Made by a program: the position numbers and the translations under genes. From assembly GCA_025361185.1 (NCBI GenBank), contig JANYAR010000024.1, positions 1 to 60,661 on the forward strand: a stretch of DNA of 60,661 nt. The letters are read 5' to 3'. This stretch comes from Alphaproteobacteria bacterium. GTDB taxonomy: Bacteria > Pseudomonadota > Alphaproteobacteria > Micropepsales > Micropepsaceae. Within the stretch, counting starts at the first letter, position 1. Each line of letters opens with the position of its first letter. The notes under the pieces were generated by a model. It had not been told where the DNA came from. It saw only the letters and a program-made list of their open reading frames with translations, and searched no databases. Shown in pieces: positions 24,871 to 32,989 of this stretch.

Positions 24871-25282
24871 CCGCTTTGGGGCCCACAAATGCCCATTGAA
24901 TACCGAACGGATCCTTGGCCTGGGCATAGCGGTTGCCCCAGAACATGTCTTCCGGCTTCATGTTTCCGGTGCAGCCGGCGTCCACCGCGCGCTGCCAGGC
25001 CGTGTCCACATCACAGACCGGCTGCATCAGGCTGAATCCCGCCGCCGGCACATAGCCGGCGCCATGTTCGGGATAAGGATCGCTCAACATCAGCGAGTTG
25101 CCGTTGATATGAACATGGACATGCATGGTGCGGCCCTTGTCGTCGGGCGGATAGACATGAACGAGCTCGGCGCCGAACGCCTTCCTGTAGAACTCGCCGG
25201 CTTTCTGGGCGCCTTCGACATTCAGATAGGCGACGATGCCGCCCTTGACGGCTTCGGGCGGGGTTCCTTGGGCTTCTGCCAT
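24860..25282 (-). CDS. VOC-superfamily (glyoxalase/PhnB-like) protein
   Basis: The 140-residue protein has one vicinal-oxygen-chelate repeat set: GGIVAYLNVEGAQKAGEFYRKAFGAEL, HVHINGNSLMLSDPYPEHG and RYAQAKDPFGIQWAFVGP. It resembles PhnB-like proteins with unassigned activity. It lies downstream of the ECF sigma factor gene on the same strand, and a second VOC protein sits in the divergent operon, so it may be part of the same response. Its stop codon lies in a family B hairpin. Confidence 0.85.
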   Translation of the reverse strand: MAEAQGTPPEAVKGGIVAYLNVEGAQKAGEFYRKAFGAELVHVYPPDDKGRTMHVHVHINGNSLMLSDPYPEHGAGYVPAAGFSLMQPVCDVDTAWQRAVDAGCTGNMKPEDMFWGNRYAQAKDPFGIQWAFVGPKAAGR

Positions 25283-25352
25283 TTGAAAATCTCCTTGGTT
25301 GTGTCCCCAGGACGGCGGAACGGCCTGCGGTCCGACATGCGGTCCGAATTTT

Positions 25353-26594
25353 TTATCCGGCGTCCTGCATCAGCCGGTCCAGGTGCCGGCGGATATGCGC
25401 GGCCTCCGCCGGCGTGTTGGCCAGGGAAATGGCGCGGTCGAAGGCCGTCCTGGCCTCCTGGGTCCGCCCCAATTGCAGCAGAAAGGCGCCGCGCGCCCCG
25501 AAATAATAAAAATAGCCGGCCAGCGGCTTTTCCAGCGGCTCGATCATCTCCAGCGCCGCTTGCGGGCCATGCAGCTTGGCCACCGCCACGGCGCGATTCA
25601 GCGTGATCACCGGCGAAGGCTGCATGCGTTCCAGCGCCAGATACAGGCCGTCGATCTCAGCCCAATCGGTGTCTTCCGCGGTCGCGGCGCGCGAATGGGT
25701 GGCGGCAATCGCCGCTTGCACCTGATAGGGGCCGGGACGGTTGTGGCGCATCGCCTTGTCCATCAGCGCCAGGCCTTCGCCGGTCAGCTTGAAATCCCAC
25801 AGCCTGCGGTCCTGGTCTTCCAGCAGGATGACATCGCCGCTGGGGTCAAAGCGGGCCGCAAGGCGCGATTGTTGCAGCAGCATCAGCGCTGTCAGCCCCA
25901 TGATTTCGGGCTCGGTCTGGAACAGCCGCAGCAACAGCCGCGCCAGCCGGATGGCTTCATCGCACAAATGCGCGCGCTCGGGATCTTTTCCGGCGCTATA
26001 GCCCTCGTTGAACAGCAGATAGATCATCGCCGCCACCGCCGCGACACGTTCGCTGCGTTCGGCGGGGCCCGGCGTCTCGAACGGCACATCGGCTTTGGCG
26101 ACGCGCTGCTTGGCGCGGGTAATGCGCTGTTCCATCGCCGCGTCGCTGACCAGGAAGGCGCGGGCGATCTGCGCCACGCTCAGGCCGGAGACGATGCGCA
26201 AGGCCAGCGCGATCTGCTGGGTCGCGGGCAGATCGGGATGGCAGCAGATGAACAACAGCCTGAGCACATCGTCGCGATAGTGCGAGCCGTCCAGACGCTC
26301 GGCCAATTCGCTTTCTGCGTCTTCCAGGTCGGAAAGCTCTTCGTCCGGCGGCAATTGTGTGGTGCGGCTCTGTTTGCGAAACCCATCCAGCGCGGCGTTA
26401 CGGCCCACCAGGATCAGCCAGGCAGTAGGATCGCGCGGCGGACCCTTCTCGGGCCAGCTTTTCAGGGCGCGCAGGCAGGCGTCCTGGAAGGCTTCTTCGG
26501 CCCGGTCCATGTCGCGGAAATAGCGCAGCAGCGCTCCCACCGCCTGTGGCCGGGCGGCGGTCAACGCGCCATTGATCCAGGCCATATCCGTCAT
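25353..26594 (-). CDS. ECF42-type RNA polymerase sigma factor with C-terminal TPR-like domain
   Basis: The 413-residue protein is twice the size of a normal ECF sigma factor. Region 2 (ALLRYFRDMDRAEEAFQDACLRALKSWP) and region 4 (LRIVSGLSVAQIARAFLVSDAAMEQRITRAKQRV) occupy about the first 180 residues. The rest is the helical TPR-like domain of the ECF42 group (LFNEGYSAGKDPERAHLCDEAIRLARLL, PSPVITLNRAVAVAKLHGP, FDRAISLANTPAEAAHIRRHLDRL). ECF42 factors have no anti-sigma factor; the C-terminal domain and a DGPF partner are thought to control them. The DGPF gene ends three bases upstream of this gene's start, so the pair is one transcript. Confidence 0.92.
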   Translation of the reverse strand: MTDMAWINGALTAARPQAVGALLRYFRDMDRAEEAFQDACLRALKSWPEKGPPRDPTAWLILVGRNAALDGFRKQSRTTQLPPDEELSDLEDAESELAERLDGSHYRDDVLRLLFICCHPDLPATQQIALALRIVSGLSVAQIARAFLVSDAAMEQRITRAKQRVAKADVPFETPGPAERSERVAAVAAMIYLLFNEGYSAGKDPERAHLCDEAIRLARLLLRLFQTEPEIMGLTALMLLQQSRLAARFDPSGDVILLEDQDRRLWDFKLTGEGLALMDKAMRHNRPGPYQVQAAIAATHSRAATAEDTDWAEIDGLYLALERMQPSPVITLNRAVAVAKLHGPQAALEMIEPLEKPLAGYFYYFGARGAFLLQLGRTQEARTAFDRAISLANTPAEAAHIRRHLDRLMQDAG

Positions 26595-26597
26595 GGG

Positions 26598-26987
26598 TCA
26601 GTATACTTTGATCGTCTGGGTGGGCGCGTCGGGCCGGCTTTCCGGAACGTAAAGCGCGATGGGCCTTATCTCATAGACGCTGGTGGGATTGGCGGCGGAG
26701 AGCTCTTTTGCCACGCCCAGGGCGGCCTCCAGATTTTCCACGTCGATCACATAGAAGCCCAGCAGCTGTTCCTTGGTCTCGGCAAAGGGGCCGTCGATGA
26801 CGAGGTCGCCGCCGCGCAGGGTGGCGGCGGCGGTCGTGGGCAAAAGGCGCAAGGAAGGCCCCAATTTTCCTTCCTTGACCAGTTTTTCGTGGACCACCGA
26901 AAGGCGTGCCATGACGGCCGCGTCTTCCTCCTTGCTCCAGGACCAGACGACATCTTCCTTATTGTAGCAAAGCAGGGTGTAGAGCAT
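26598..26987 (-). CDS. YCII-related DGPF-domain protein, partner of the ECF42 sigma factor
   Basis: The 129-residue protein has the YCII/DGPF fold with the defining motif DGPFAETKEQLLGFYVIDV, and begins MLYTLLCYNKEDVVWSWS. Such proteins are almost always encoded next to ECF42 sigma factors. Their biochemical role is not settled. It is the first gene of the operon: AAGGA lies a few bases before the ATG, and a TGTCGG-N18-CGTC element at 27012-27039 fits a promoter read by the sigma factor itself. Confidence 0.92.
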   Translation of the reverse strand: MLYTLLCYNKEDVVWSWSKEEDAAVMARLSVVHEKLVKEGKLGPSLRLLPTTAAATLRGGDLVIDGPFAETKEQLLGFYVIDVENLEAALGVAKELSAANPTSVYEIRPIALYVPESRPDAPTQTIKVY

Positions 26988-27011
26988 CGCGGTTCCTTGA
27001 TTTGTCTAAAG

Positions 27012-27039
27012 GACGGGCGAGTATGCCCCCGGGCCGACA
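27012..27039 (-). promoter_or_regulatory. Candidate ECF42 promoter for the DGPF-sigma operon
   Basis: On the reverse strand TGTCGG (27034-27039) and CGTC (27012-27015) are 18 bases apart. The expected transcript start would lie about 18-20 bases before the ATG at 26987. The element mirrors the one at 27095-27121 on the other strand. Published ECF42 target promoters have, as I recall, a TGTCGA-like -35, so the fit is good but unproven. Confidence 0.5.
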
Positions 27040-27094
27040 GGCCCTGTAAAATAAATCCCGACAGGGGCGTGAAAATATAAATCTGCTTGGGTCC

Positions 27095-27121
27095 TGTCGG
27101 TCTGGCCACCTTTCTGCCGTC
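27095..27121 (+). promoter_or_regulatory. Candidate ECF42 promoter for the SRPBCC-VOC-DHFR operon
   Basis: TGTCGG (27095-27100) and CGTC (27118-27121) are 17 bases apart, and the first gene starts at 27167. The same two boxes occur on the reverse strand at 27012-27039, so both operons could answer to the same sigma factor. Confidence 0.5.
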
Positions 27122-27166
27122 CTTGGGTCAGACTTTGTGAAGTCCCCTTGAAATCTGGAGGAAAAA

Positions 27167-27625
27167 ATGGCCACCCATGAAATGTCACTGACCCGGCTGA
27201 TGGACGCGCCGGCCGACAAGCTGTTCCGCTGCTGGACGACCCCGGACCTGATAAAGCAATGGTTCGCGCCCAAGCCCTACACCACCCCCGTAGCCCAAGT
27301 GGACCTGCGGCCCGGCGGCGCCAGCAAGGTCGTGATGCAAAGCCCGGAAGGCCAGGAGATTCCCTGCCCCGGCCAGTATCTGGAAGTGGTGGCGAACCGC
27401 AAACTCGTGTTCACCGACGCCTTTACCGGCGACTGGATGCCTGTGGACGGCGCCCCCTTCATGGTGGCCACCATCACCTTTGAACCGGAAGGCACTAGGA
27501 CGCGCTATACCGCCACGGTGCGCCACTGGAGCGAAGCCGACCGCGCCAAGCATGAGCAGATGGGCTTCTATCCGGGCTGGGGCCAGTGCACCGATCAGCT
27601 GGAAGCCTTGGCCAAGACACTTTAG
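27167..27625 (+). CDS. SRPBCC (AHSA1-like) domain protein
   Basis: The 152-residue protein is a single START/Bet v1-like ligand-binding domain: SLTRLMDAPADKLFRCWTTPDLIKQWFAP at the N-terminus, VDLRPGGASKVVM, and FYPGWGQCTDQLEALAKTL at the end. Proteins of this group occur beside ECF42 and ArsR regulators. Their ligands are mostly unknown. A strong site (GGAGG) precedes the ATG. It begins a three-gene operon divergent from the sigma factor operon. Confidence 0.9.
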   Translation: MATHEMSLTRLMDAPADKLFRCWTTPDLIKQWFAPKPYTTPVAQVDLRPGGASKVVMQSPEGQEIPCPGQYLEVVANRKLVFTDAFTGDWMPVDGAPFMVATITFEPEGTRTRYTATVRHWSEADRAKHEQMGFYPGWGQCTDQLEALAKTL

Positions 27626-27634
27626 GAGCACATC

Positions 27635-28093
27635 ATGACCATCAAATCCATCACGCCGTTCCTGTGGTTCGACACCCAGGCCGAAGACGCCGCCAACTAT
27701 TACGTCTCGTTGTTTCCCAATTCCAAGATCAAGCAGGTTTCGCGCTATGGCGATGCGGGGCCGGGTCCCAAGGGCAGCGTGATGGTGGTGAGCTTTGAAC
27801 TGAACGGCCAGAGCTTTACCGCGCTGAACGGTGGCCCGAATTATAAACTGACCTCCGCCTTCTCGCTGTTGGTGAGCTGCACCGAGCAGGCCGAGATCGA
27901 CCGGTTGTGGGAGGCGCTGGGAGCGACGCCCAATGTCTGCGGCTGGACCACCGACAAGTTCGGCCTGTCGTGGCAGATCAACTATGCGGGCCTGGCCGAC
28001 CTGATGACGGGACCGAATGCCGGCAAGGTGATGGCTGCGATGATGGGGATGAAGAAGATCGACATTCAGGCGCTGAAGGACGCCGCCAACTGA
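27635..28093 (+). CDS. VOC-superfamily protein, PhnB/3-demethylubiquinone methyltransferase-like fold
   Basis: The 152-residue protein begins ITPFLWFDTQAEDAANYYVSLFPNSKIKQVSRYG and contains VSFELNGQSFTALNGGP and GWTTDKFGLSWQI, the pattern of the PhnB-like VOC family. No activity is established for most members. It sits 9 bases after the SRPBCC gene, and its TGA overlaps the ATG of the next gene (TGATG), so the three are translated from one message. Confidence 0.9.
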   Translation: MTIKSITPFLWFDTQAEDAANYYVSLFPNSKIKQVSRYGDAGPGPKGSVMVVSFELNGQSFTALNGGPNYKLTSAFSLLVSCTEQAEIDRLWEALGATPNVCGWTTDKFGLSWQINYAGLADLMTGPNAGKVMAAMMGMKKIDIQALKDAAN

Positions 28094-28653
28094 TGCCCAA
28101 ACTGAACATGTTCAACAGCGTCTCGCTGGACGGCTATTTCACCGATGCCAACAACGATGTGAGCTGGGCCCATGCCGCGCCGGATGACAGCGAACATATG
28201 GAATTCATTGCCGGCAATGCCAAGGGCACGGGCGCATTGGTGTTCGGGCGGGTGACCTATGAGATGATGGCGAGCTTCTGGCCCACGCCGATGGCGGCGC
28301 AGATGATGCCGGAGGTGGCCGCGGCCATGAACCGGGCGCCGAAATATGTCTTTTCCCGCAGCCTGCAAAAGGCGGACTGGGCCAACACGACGGTGCTGGA
28401 CGGCGATCCGGCGGCGGAAATCGCCAAGCTGAAGCGCGGGGACGGGCCGCAGCTCACCGTCCTGGGCAGCGGCAGCATCGTCAAGCAGCTGACCACGGCG
28501 GGATTGATCGACGATTACCAGCTGCTGCTGTGCCCGGTGATCCTGGGCAGCGGGCGCACCCTGTTCGACGGCACGCCGGGCCGTCCGGTATTGAAGCTGG
28601 CGAATAGCCGCGCCTTCAAGAACGGGCGCGTGTTTCTGCACTATACGACCTAG
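28093..28653 (+). CDS. Dihydrofolate reductase/RibD C-terminal-like protein
   Basis: The 186-residue protein has the DHFR-like fold of RibD C-terminal domains: NMFNSVSLDGYFTD, ALVFGRVTYEMMASFWPTP, YVFSRSLQKADWANTTVL, LTVLGSGSIVKQL and LLLCPVILGSGRTLFDG. It is likely an NAD(P)H-using reductase of unknown substrate. A second, different member lies at 47524, again next to an SRPBCC gene. Its last four bases overlap the end of the convergent ArsC-like gene. Confidence 0.9.
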   Translation: MPKLNMFNSVSLDGYFTDANNDVSWAHAAPDDSEHMEFIAGNAKGTGALVFGRVTYEMMASFWPTPMAAQMMPEVAAAMNRAPKYVFSRSLQKADWANTTVLDGDPAAEIAKLKRGDGPQLTVLGSGSIVKQLTTAGLIDDYQLLLCPVILGSGRTLFDGTPGRPVLKLANSRAFKNGRVFLHYTT

Positions 28654-28994
28654 CCGAACAGTTTCTTGTAGTCCGCCGGCTTGAAACCGACCGTCAGCTT
28701 GCCTTTCGCGTCCAGCACCGGGCGCTTGATCATGGAAGGTTGGGCCAGCATCAGGGTGATGGCCTTCTTCTCAGTGATGCCTTCCTTGTCGGCGTCCGGC
28801 AGCTTTTTGAAAGTGGTGCCGGCGCGGTTGAGCAAAGTCTCCCAGCCAACCTTCTTCGCCCAGCCTTCCAGAATGGCCTTGTCGATGCTTGATGTCTTGT
28901 AGTCATGGAAGGTGGCATTGACCTTGTGCGCCTCAAGCCAGGCGCGGGCTTTCTTCATCGTGTCGCAGTTCTTGATGCCGTAGATCGTGGTCAT
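28650..28994 (-). CDS. ArsC/Spx-family thioredoxin-fold protein (YffB-like)
   Basis: The 114-residue protein has the arsenate-reductase fold: TTIYGIKNCDTMKKARAWL, with the single cysteine C10, then FHDYKTSSID, TFKKLPDADKEGITEKKAI, and QPSMIKRPVLDAKGKLTVGF. This pattern fits the small YffB-like branch rather than a true ArsC operon gene, and no ars genes are nearby. A glutathione-linked reductase role is possible but not shown. Confidence 0.88.
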   Translation of the reverse strand: MTTIYGIKNCDTMKKARAWLEAHKVNATFHDYKTSSIDKAILEGWAKKVGWETLLNRAGTTFKKLPDADKEGITEKKAITLMLAQPSMIKRPVLDAKGKLTVGFKPADYKKLFG

Positions 28995-29062
28995 CGCGCT
29001 TTCCCAATTTGAACGCAGGATATGGGAGGCGCTCCGTGAGTGAAAGCGGCTAGTCTCCTGTC

Positions 29063-29758
29063 ATGACAGAACAGGCACAGGACTGGCCCCGCATCGCCGT
29101 GGAATTGGACGAACAAGGCTGGGCCGTGCTGCCGGGGCTGCTGGACCCCGCCGCCTGCGATGCCGCCGCTACGCTCTATGACCGCGAGGATATTTTCCGC
29201 AGCCGGGTGGTGATGGCGCGGCATGGCTTTGGCCGTGGGGAGTATCGCTATTTCTCTTATCCTCTGCCCAAAAAGGTGGAGCGGCTGCGCACCACGCTCT
29301 ATCCGCGCCTCGCGCCCATCGCCAATGGATGGCAGGCGCGGCTGGGGCTGGAAGCGCGCTTTCCCGACCAGCATGCGGATTATATCGCCCGTTGCCATGC
29401 AGCGGGGCAGGTGCGGCCCACGCCGCTGCTGCTGCGCTATGGCCCGGGCGATTACAATTGCCTGCATCAGGACCTGTATGGCGCCGAAGTGTTTCCGTTG
29501 CAGGTAGCGGTGCTGCTGTCACAGCCCGGCGCCGATTTCACTGGCGGCGAATTCGTGCTGACCGAACAGCGGCCGCGGATGCAGTCGCGCGTGGCCGTGG
29601 TGCCGCTGGCCAAGGGCGACGGCGTGGTCTTTGCCGTCAACAGCCGGCCGGTGAAGGGCACGCGCGGCGACTATCAGGTCAAGATGCGCCATGGCATCAG
29701 CCGGCTCGCCACCGGCCAGCGCCATACCCTGGGCATCATCTTCCACGATGCGGCGTGA
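29063..29758 (+). CDS. 2-oxoglutarate/Fe(II)-type oxygenase of the damaged-DNA oxygenase family (PF09859)
   Basis: The 231-residue protein matches well the family named oxygenase, catalysing oxidative methylation of damaged DNA. It has NCLHQDLYGAEVFPLQVAVLLS with the HxD iron site, FTGGEFVLTEQRPRMQSR, DGVVFAVNSRPVKGTRG, and RHGISRLATGQRHTLGIIFHD with the distal His and the Arg for 2-oxoglutarate. The family name implies AlkB-like repair, but direct evidence for that activity is thin. It stands alone, convergent with the aquaporin gene. Confidence 0.9.
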   Translation: MTEQAQDWPRIAVELDEQGWAVLPGLLDPAACDAAATLYDREDIFRSRVVMARHGFGRGEYRYFSYPLPKKVERLRTTLYPRLAPIANGWQARLGLEARFPDQHADYIARCHAAGQVRPTPLLLRYGPGDYNCLHQDLYGAEVFPLQVAVLLSQPGADFTGGEFVLTEQRPRMQSRVAVVPLAKGDGVVFAVNSRPVKGTRGDYQVKMRHGISRLATGQRHTLGIIFHDAA

Positions 29759-29765
29759 AACCGGA

Positions 29766-30455
29766 CTATTTGTCCTCGGACAACCAGCGATAGACAAAAC
29801 CCGCGATCACCGCGCCGGCGATCGGCGCCACCCAGAACAGCCACAACTGGTCGAGCGCCCAGCCACCCGCGAACAGAGCCGGTGCGGTGGAGCGCGCCGG
29901 ATTGACGCTGGTGTTGGTCACCGGGATGGAGATCAGGTGGATCAGGGTCAGGCAGAGGCCGATGGCGATGGGGGCGAAGCCTTGTGGCGCGCGGCCATGG
30001 GTTGCGCCCAGGATCACGAACAGGAAGGCGAAACTCATCACCACTTCGCACACCAGCGCCGATGTCAGGCTGTAACCGCCCGGCGAATGGTCGCCATAGC
30101 CATTGCTGGCAAAGCCCGCATGGACGTCGAAGCCGGCATGGCCGCTGGCGATCAGGTAGAGGATGCCCGCGCCGGCAATGCCGCCCAGCACCTGAGCGAT
30201 GATATAGCCGGGCAGCTCAGAAGCCGGGAAGCGCCCGCCCGCCCACAGCCCCACCGACACGGCGGGATTGAGATGGCAGCCCGAAACATGGCCAATGGCA
30301 AAGGCCATGGTCAGCACCGTCAGGCCAAAGGCCAGCGCCACGCCGACAAAACCGATACCCAGCTCGGGGAAGGCGGCGGCCAGAACCGCCGCTCCGCATC
30401 CCCCCAGGACCAGCCAGGCCGTTCCGATGAATTCCGCTGCAAGTTTTCGGGTCAT
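29766..30455 (-). CDS. aqpZ: Aquaporin Z
   Basis: The 229-residue membrane protein has six helices and both NPA boxes (63-65 and 185-187). The selectivity filter residues F43, H173 and R188 match a water channel rather than a glycerol facilitator. The ATG at 30455 begins [21 protein letters not shown], the usual N-terminus; the longer frame is not conserved in appearance. The gene is divergent from a TetR regulator gene across 189 bases that hold two palindromic operators near the regulator start, so joint control is possible. Confidence 0.95.
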   Translation of the reverse strand: MTRKLAAEFIGTAWLVLGGCGAAVLAAAFPELGIGFVGVALAFGLTVLTMAFAIGHVSGCHLNPAVSVGLWAGGRFPASELPGYIIAQVLGGIAGAGILYLIASGHAGFDVHAGFASNGYGDHSPGGYSLTSALVCEVVMSFAFLFVILGATHGRAPQGFAPIAIGLCLTLIHLISIPVTNTSVNPARSTAPALFAGGWALDQLWLFWVAPIAGAVIAGFVYRWLSEDK

Positions 30456-30601
30456 TGCCCGTCCTCCCTTTTTGAGCCCACCGGCGGGAAGCCTACGCCC
30501 GCGGCCAAAGGGAGTCTTGCGAGCCGCCAAGATTTTGGGCAGAGGCGAGGGCACCACAATTTTTCCTGATTTCACTGGTTTTTCTCATTGTTTTTGGGTG
30601 A

Positions 30602-30620
30602 ACTTTACACTATGTAAAGT
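30602..30620. promoter_or_regulatory. Palindromic operator O1 (TetR-type)
   Basis: ACTTTACA-CTA-TGTAAAGT is a perfect 19-base palindrome ahead of the tetR-like gene. Its centre is 33 bases from that of O2, about three DNA turns, so bound dimers would lie on the same face. Confidence 0.75.
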
Positions 30621-30634
30621 CATCAAAATGGAGA

Positions 30635-30653
30635 ACTTTACATAGTGTCAAGT
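30635..30653. promoter_or_regulatory. Palindromic operator O2 overlapping the regulator start codon
   Basis: ACTTTACA-TAG-TGTCAAGT repeats O1 with one mismatch in the right arm. The GTG start codon (30645-30647) lies inside it, which suggests strict self-repression. Confidence 0.7.
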
Positions 30654-31238
30654 CCAGGTGAACTAGCCAGCGATACACATGGCCGAATCCTGGACGCGGC
30701 GCTGGCCAGGGTGCGGGACAACCAGGGCGCGGGCCTGACCATGGCCGAGGTTGCCGCCCAGGCCGGGGTCTCGCGCCAGGCGGTCTATCTGCACTTTGCC
30801 GACCGCACCGCCCTTTTGGTGGCCCTGGTCCACCACGTGGATGAGACACACGGCCTTGCCGCCAAGATCGCGGCGATCGTCAATGCCCCCAGCGCGCGGG
30901 CGGCGGTGGCGGGGATGGTGGCGCTGCAGGCATCCGGCAATCCTGGCCTTTGGCCGATCGCCCGGATACTCGACAGTTTGCGTCACAGCGATCCGGCGGT
31001 GGATGCCGCCTGGCAGGACCGGCAGGCAGGCCGGCTCAGGGGCTGCCGCGCCATCGCCGAGCGTTTCCAGCAGGAGAGTGGATTGGCGCCGCATCTGTCG
31101 CTGGACGCTGCCGCCGATCTGTTGTGGACACTGACCTCGCTGCGCCTGTGGGAGGATCTGGTGATCGGCCGTGGCTGGAGCGCCGAGCGCTATCGCACCC
31201 ATGTCACCTATCTGGCGGTCGGCGCGGTGACGAAATGA
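30645..31238 (+). CDS. TetR-family transcriptional regulator
   Basis: The 197-residue protein has the N-terminal TetR helix-turn-helix (RILDAALARV, then TMAEVAAQAGVSRQAVYLHFADRTALLVALV) and a variable helical ligand domain. The GTG start at 30645 leaves a normal-length leader before the first helix; no in-frame ATG lies near. Two palindromic operators upstream, one across the start, point to autorepression, and the divergent aquaporin gene may be a target. The inducer is unknown. Confidence 0.9.
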   Translation: MSSPGELASDTHGRILDAALARVRDNQGAGLTMAEVAAQAGVSRQAVYLHFADRTALLVALVHHVDETHGLAAKIAAIVNAPSARAAVAGMVALQASGNPGLWPIARILDSLRHSDPAVDAAWQDRQAGRLRGCRAIAERFQQESGLAPHLSLDAAADLLWTLTSLRLWEDLVIGRGWSAERYRTHVTYLAVGAVTK

Positions 31239-31545
31239 AATCGCCTGGAACGGCGGTGCCGGATTTTGCGCCGCTGCCGCCAGTGCGGCACGGCCGCCGG
31301 TTTGCCGGCGCCACTGAAAAAAAGCGCTGCCCGATAGTGGGATACGGGACGTGCGCCACTAGGTGTAGACTTAGGTATAGAATGACCCGCGCGCGTGCGA
31401 ATCATCCCTGTGAGCGGATGCTCATGGCGCTTGAACCGCCAGGCCGTGAACGGTTGATTGCTCGCCCCGCACGGAACGTCGGCGAGGCCGGTTAGCGGCA
31501 GCGTACCGGCGAGCGACCATAATAGAAGCAGTTGGCGAAAGCGTA
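31239..31545. other. Intergenic region upstream of dnaB
   Basis: No gene is supported. A TATAGAAT segment near 31375 could be a -10 box for dnaB, but I find no matching -35. Nothing else stands out. Confidence 0.4.
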
Positions 31546-32976
31546 ATGGAACAGGAAGCCTATCGCCACGTCCCCTACGACATCGATGTCGAGCAGGCTC
31601 TGCTGGGCGCGATCCTGGCCGACAACCGCGCCATGGAGCGTGCCAGCGCGCTGATCAAGCCGGAGCATTTCTACGATCCGCTGCATGGCCGCATTTTCGA
31701 AACCATGTCGCACATGATCGAACGCGGCGGCGTGGTGGTGACCCCGCTCACCCTGCACGCCACCATGAAGTCCGATCCCGGCGTGATCGAAACCGGTGGC
31801 CAGGCCTATTTCGACGCGCTGCGCGGTGCCGCCCCCGCCATTCCCAATGTCCGCGATTATGCCAACATCCTGGCCGATCTGCATGTGCGCCGCAGCCTGA
31901 TCCGCATCGGCGAGGATATCGTCAACACCGCCTATGACGCGCCCACCGAGAAAAGCTCCAAAGACCAGATCGCCGAGGCCGAAAAGGCGCTCTATGCCGT
32001 GGCCGAGACCAACAAATATGGCGAAGGCGCCATGGACTTTCACGAAGCGCTGCGCCGCGCCGTGGAAAATGCGGAAAAAGCCCATGCGCGCGGCGGGCGG
32101 ATTTCCGGTGTCACCAGCGGCTTCACCGACATCGACAGTCTTTTGGGCGGGCTTCAGCCCTCGGACCTGCTGATCCTTGCGGGGCGTCCCGGCATGGGCA
32201 AGACGGCGCTGGGCACCAACATGGCCTTCCATGCCGCCAGGACTTGGGTGGCGGACATGGAGGCGGGGGCCGAATTTCCCCGCGGTGCGCCGGTCTTGTT
32301 CTTCTCTCTGGAAATGGCGGCGCAGCAACTCTCGGCCCGTATCCTGGCCGAGCAGACCGAAATCGAGATGTGGAAGATCCGCAACGGCAAGTTCAGCGAA
32401 AGCGAGTGGGAGAAATTCGTCCTCACCATGCAGGATCTGTCGGCGCTGCCGCTTTTCATCGATGACTCGGGCGGCATCTCCATCGCCCAGATCGCGGCTC
32501 GCGCCCGGCGCATGAAGCGCGAAAAGAATATCGGGCTGATCATCATCGATTATCTGCAGCTGGTGGAACCCTCGCGCCGCCACGACAACCGGGTGCAGGA
32601 AATCACCGAGGTCACCAAGGGGCTCAAGACCCTGGCCAAGGAACTGAATGTGCCGGTGCTGGCGCTGTCCCAGCTGTCGCGCGGCGTCGATGCCCGCGAC
32701 GACAAGCGCCCGGTGCTGTCGGACTTGCGCGAATCCGGCTCCATCGAGCAGGACGCCGACGTGGTGATGTTCGTTTATCGCGAGGAATATTACCTCAAGT
32801 CGCGCGAACCCGAGCCCGGCAGCGCCGATCATGCCAAGTGGCTGGAAAAGTGCGAGCGGGCCCATCGCCGGGCCGAGGTGCTGGTGGAAAAGCATCGCCA
32901 CGGCGCCACCAACAAGATCGACCTGTATTTCGACGACCGCTTCACGCGCTTCTCGAACCTGGTTCAGGAAAACTAG
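31546..32976 (+). CDS. dnaB: Replicative DNA helicase DnaB
   Basis: The 476-residue protein starts YRHVPYDIDVEQALLGAILADNRAM, the DnaB N-terminal domain, followed by the RecA-type domain with Walker A GRPGMGKT (213-220), IGLIIIDYLQLVEPS (Walker B) and LSQLSRGVDARDDKRPVLSDLRESGSIEQDAD. It unwinds DNA at the replication fork as a hexamer. Length is normal. In many alphaproteobacteria dnaB directly follows rplI and precedes alr; here rplI is 21 kb away, so the usual cluster has been split. Confidence 0.98.
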   Translation: MEQEAYRHVPYDIDVEQALLGAILADNRAMERASALIKPEHFYDPLHGRIFETMSHMIERGGVVVTPLTLHATMKSDPGVIETGGQAYFDALRGAAPAIPNVRDYANILADLHVRRSLIRIGEDIVNTAYDAPTEKSSKDQIAEAEKALYAVAETNKYGEGAMDFHEALRRAVENAEKAHARGGRISGVTSGFTDIDSLLGGLQPSDLLILAGRPGMGKTALGTNMAFHAARTWVADMEAGAEFPRGAPVLFFSLEMAAQQLSARILAEQTEIEMWKIRNGKFSESEWEKFVLTMQDLSALPLFIDDSGGISIAQIAARARRMKREKNIGLIIIDYLQLVEPSRRHDNRVQEITEVTKGLKTLAKELNVPVLALSQLSRGVDARDDKRPVLSDLRESGSIEQDADVVMFVYREEYYLKSREPEPGSADHAKWLEKCERAHRRAEVLVEKHRHGATNKIDLYFDDRFTRFSNLVQEN

Positions 32977-32989
32977 GCAGACAACGCTC

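Noticed and set aside
23696..25606. A 636-codon forward open frame across the phosphotriesterase, DUF72 and VOC genes
   Set aside because: It is antisense to recognised genes and has no protein-like motif.
25299..27080. A 593-codon forward open frame antisense to the ECF42 sigma factor and DGPF genes
   Set aside because: It is a shadow of genes with clear domains and conserved pairing.
28650..28994. A true arsenate reductase
   Set aside because: The sequence fits the small YffB/Spx-like branch, and no ars operon is present.
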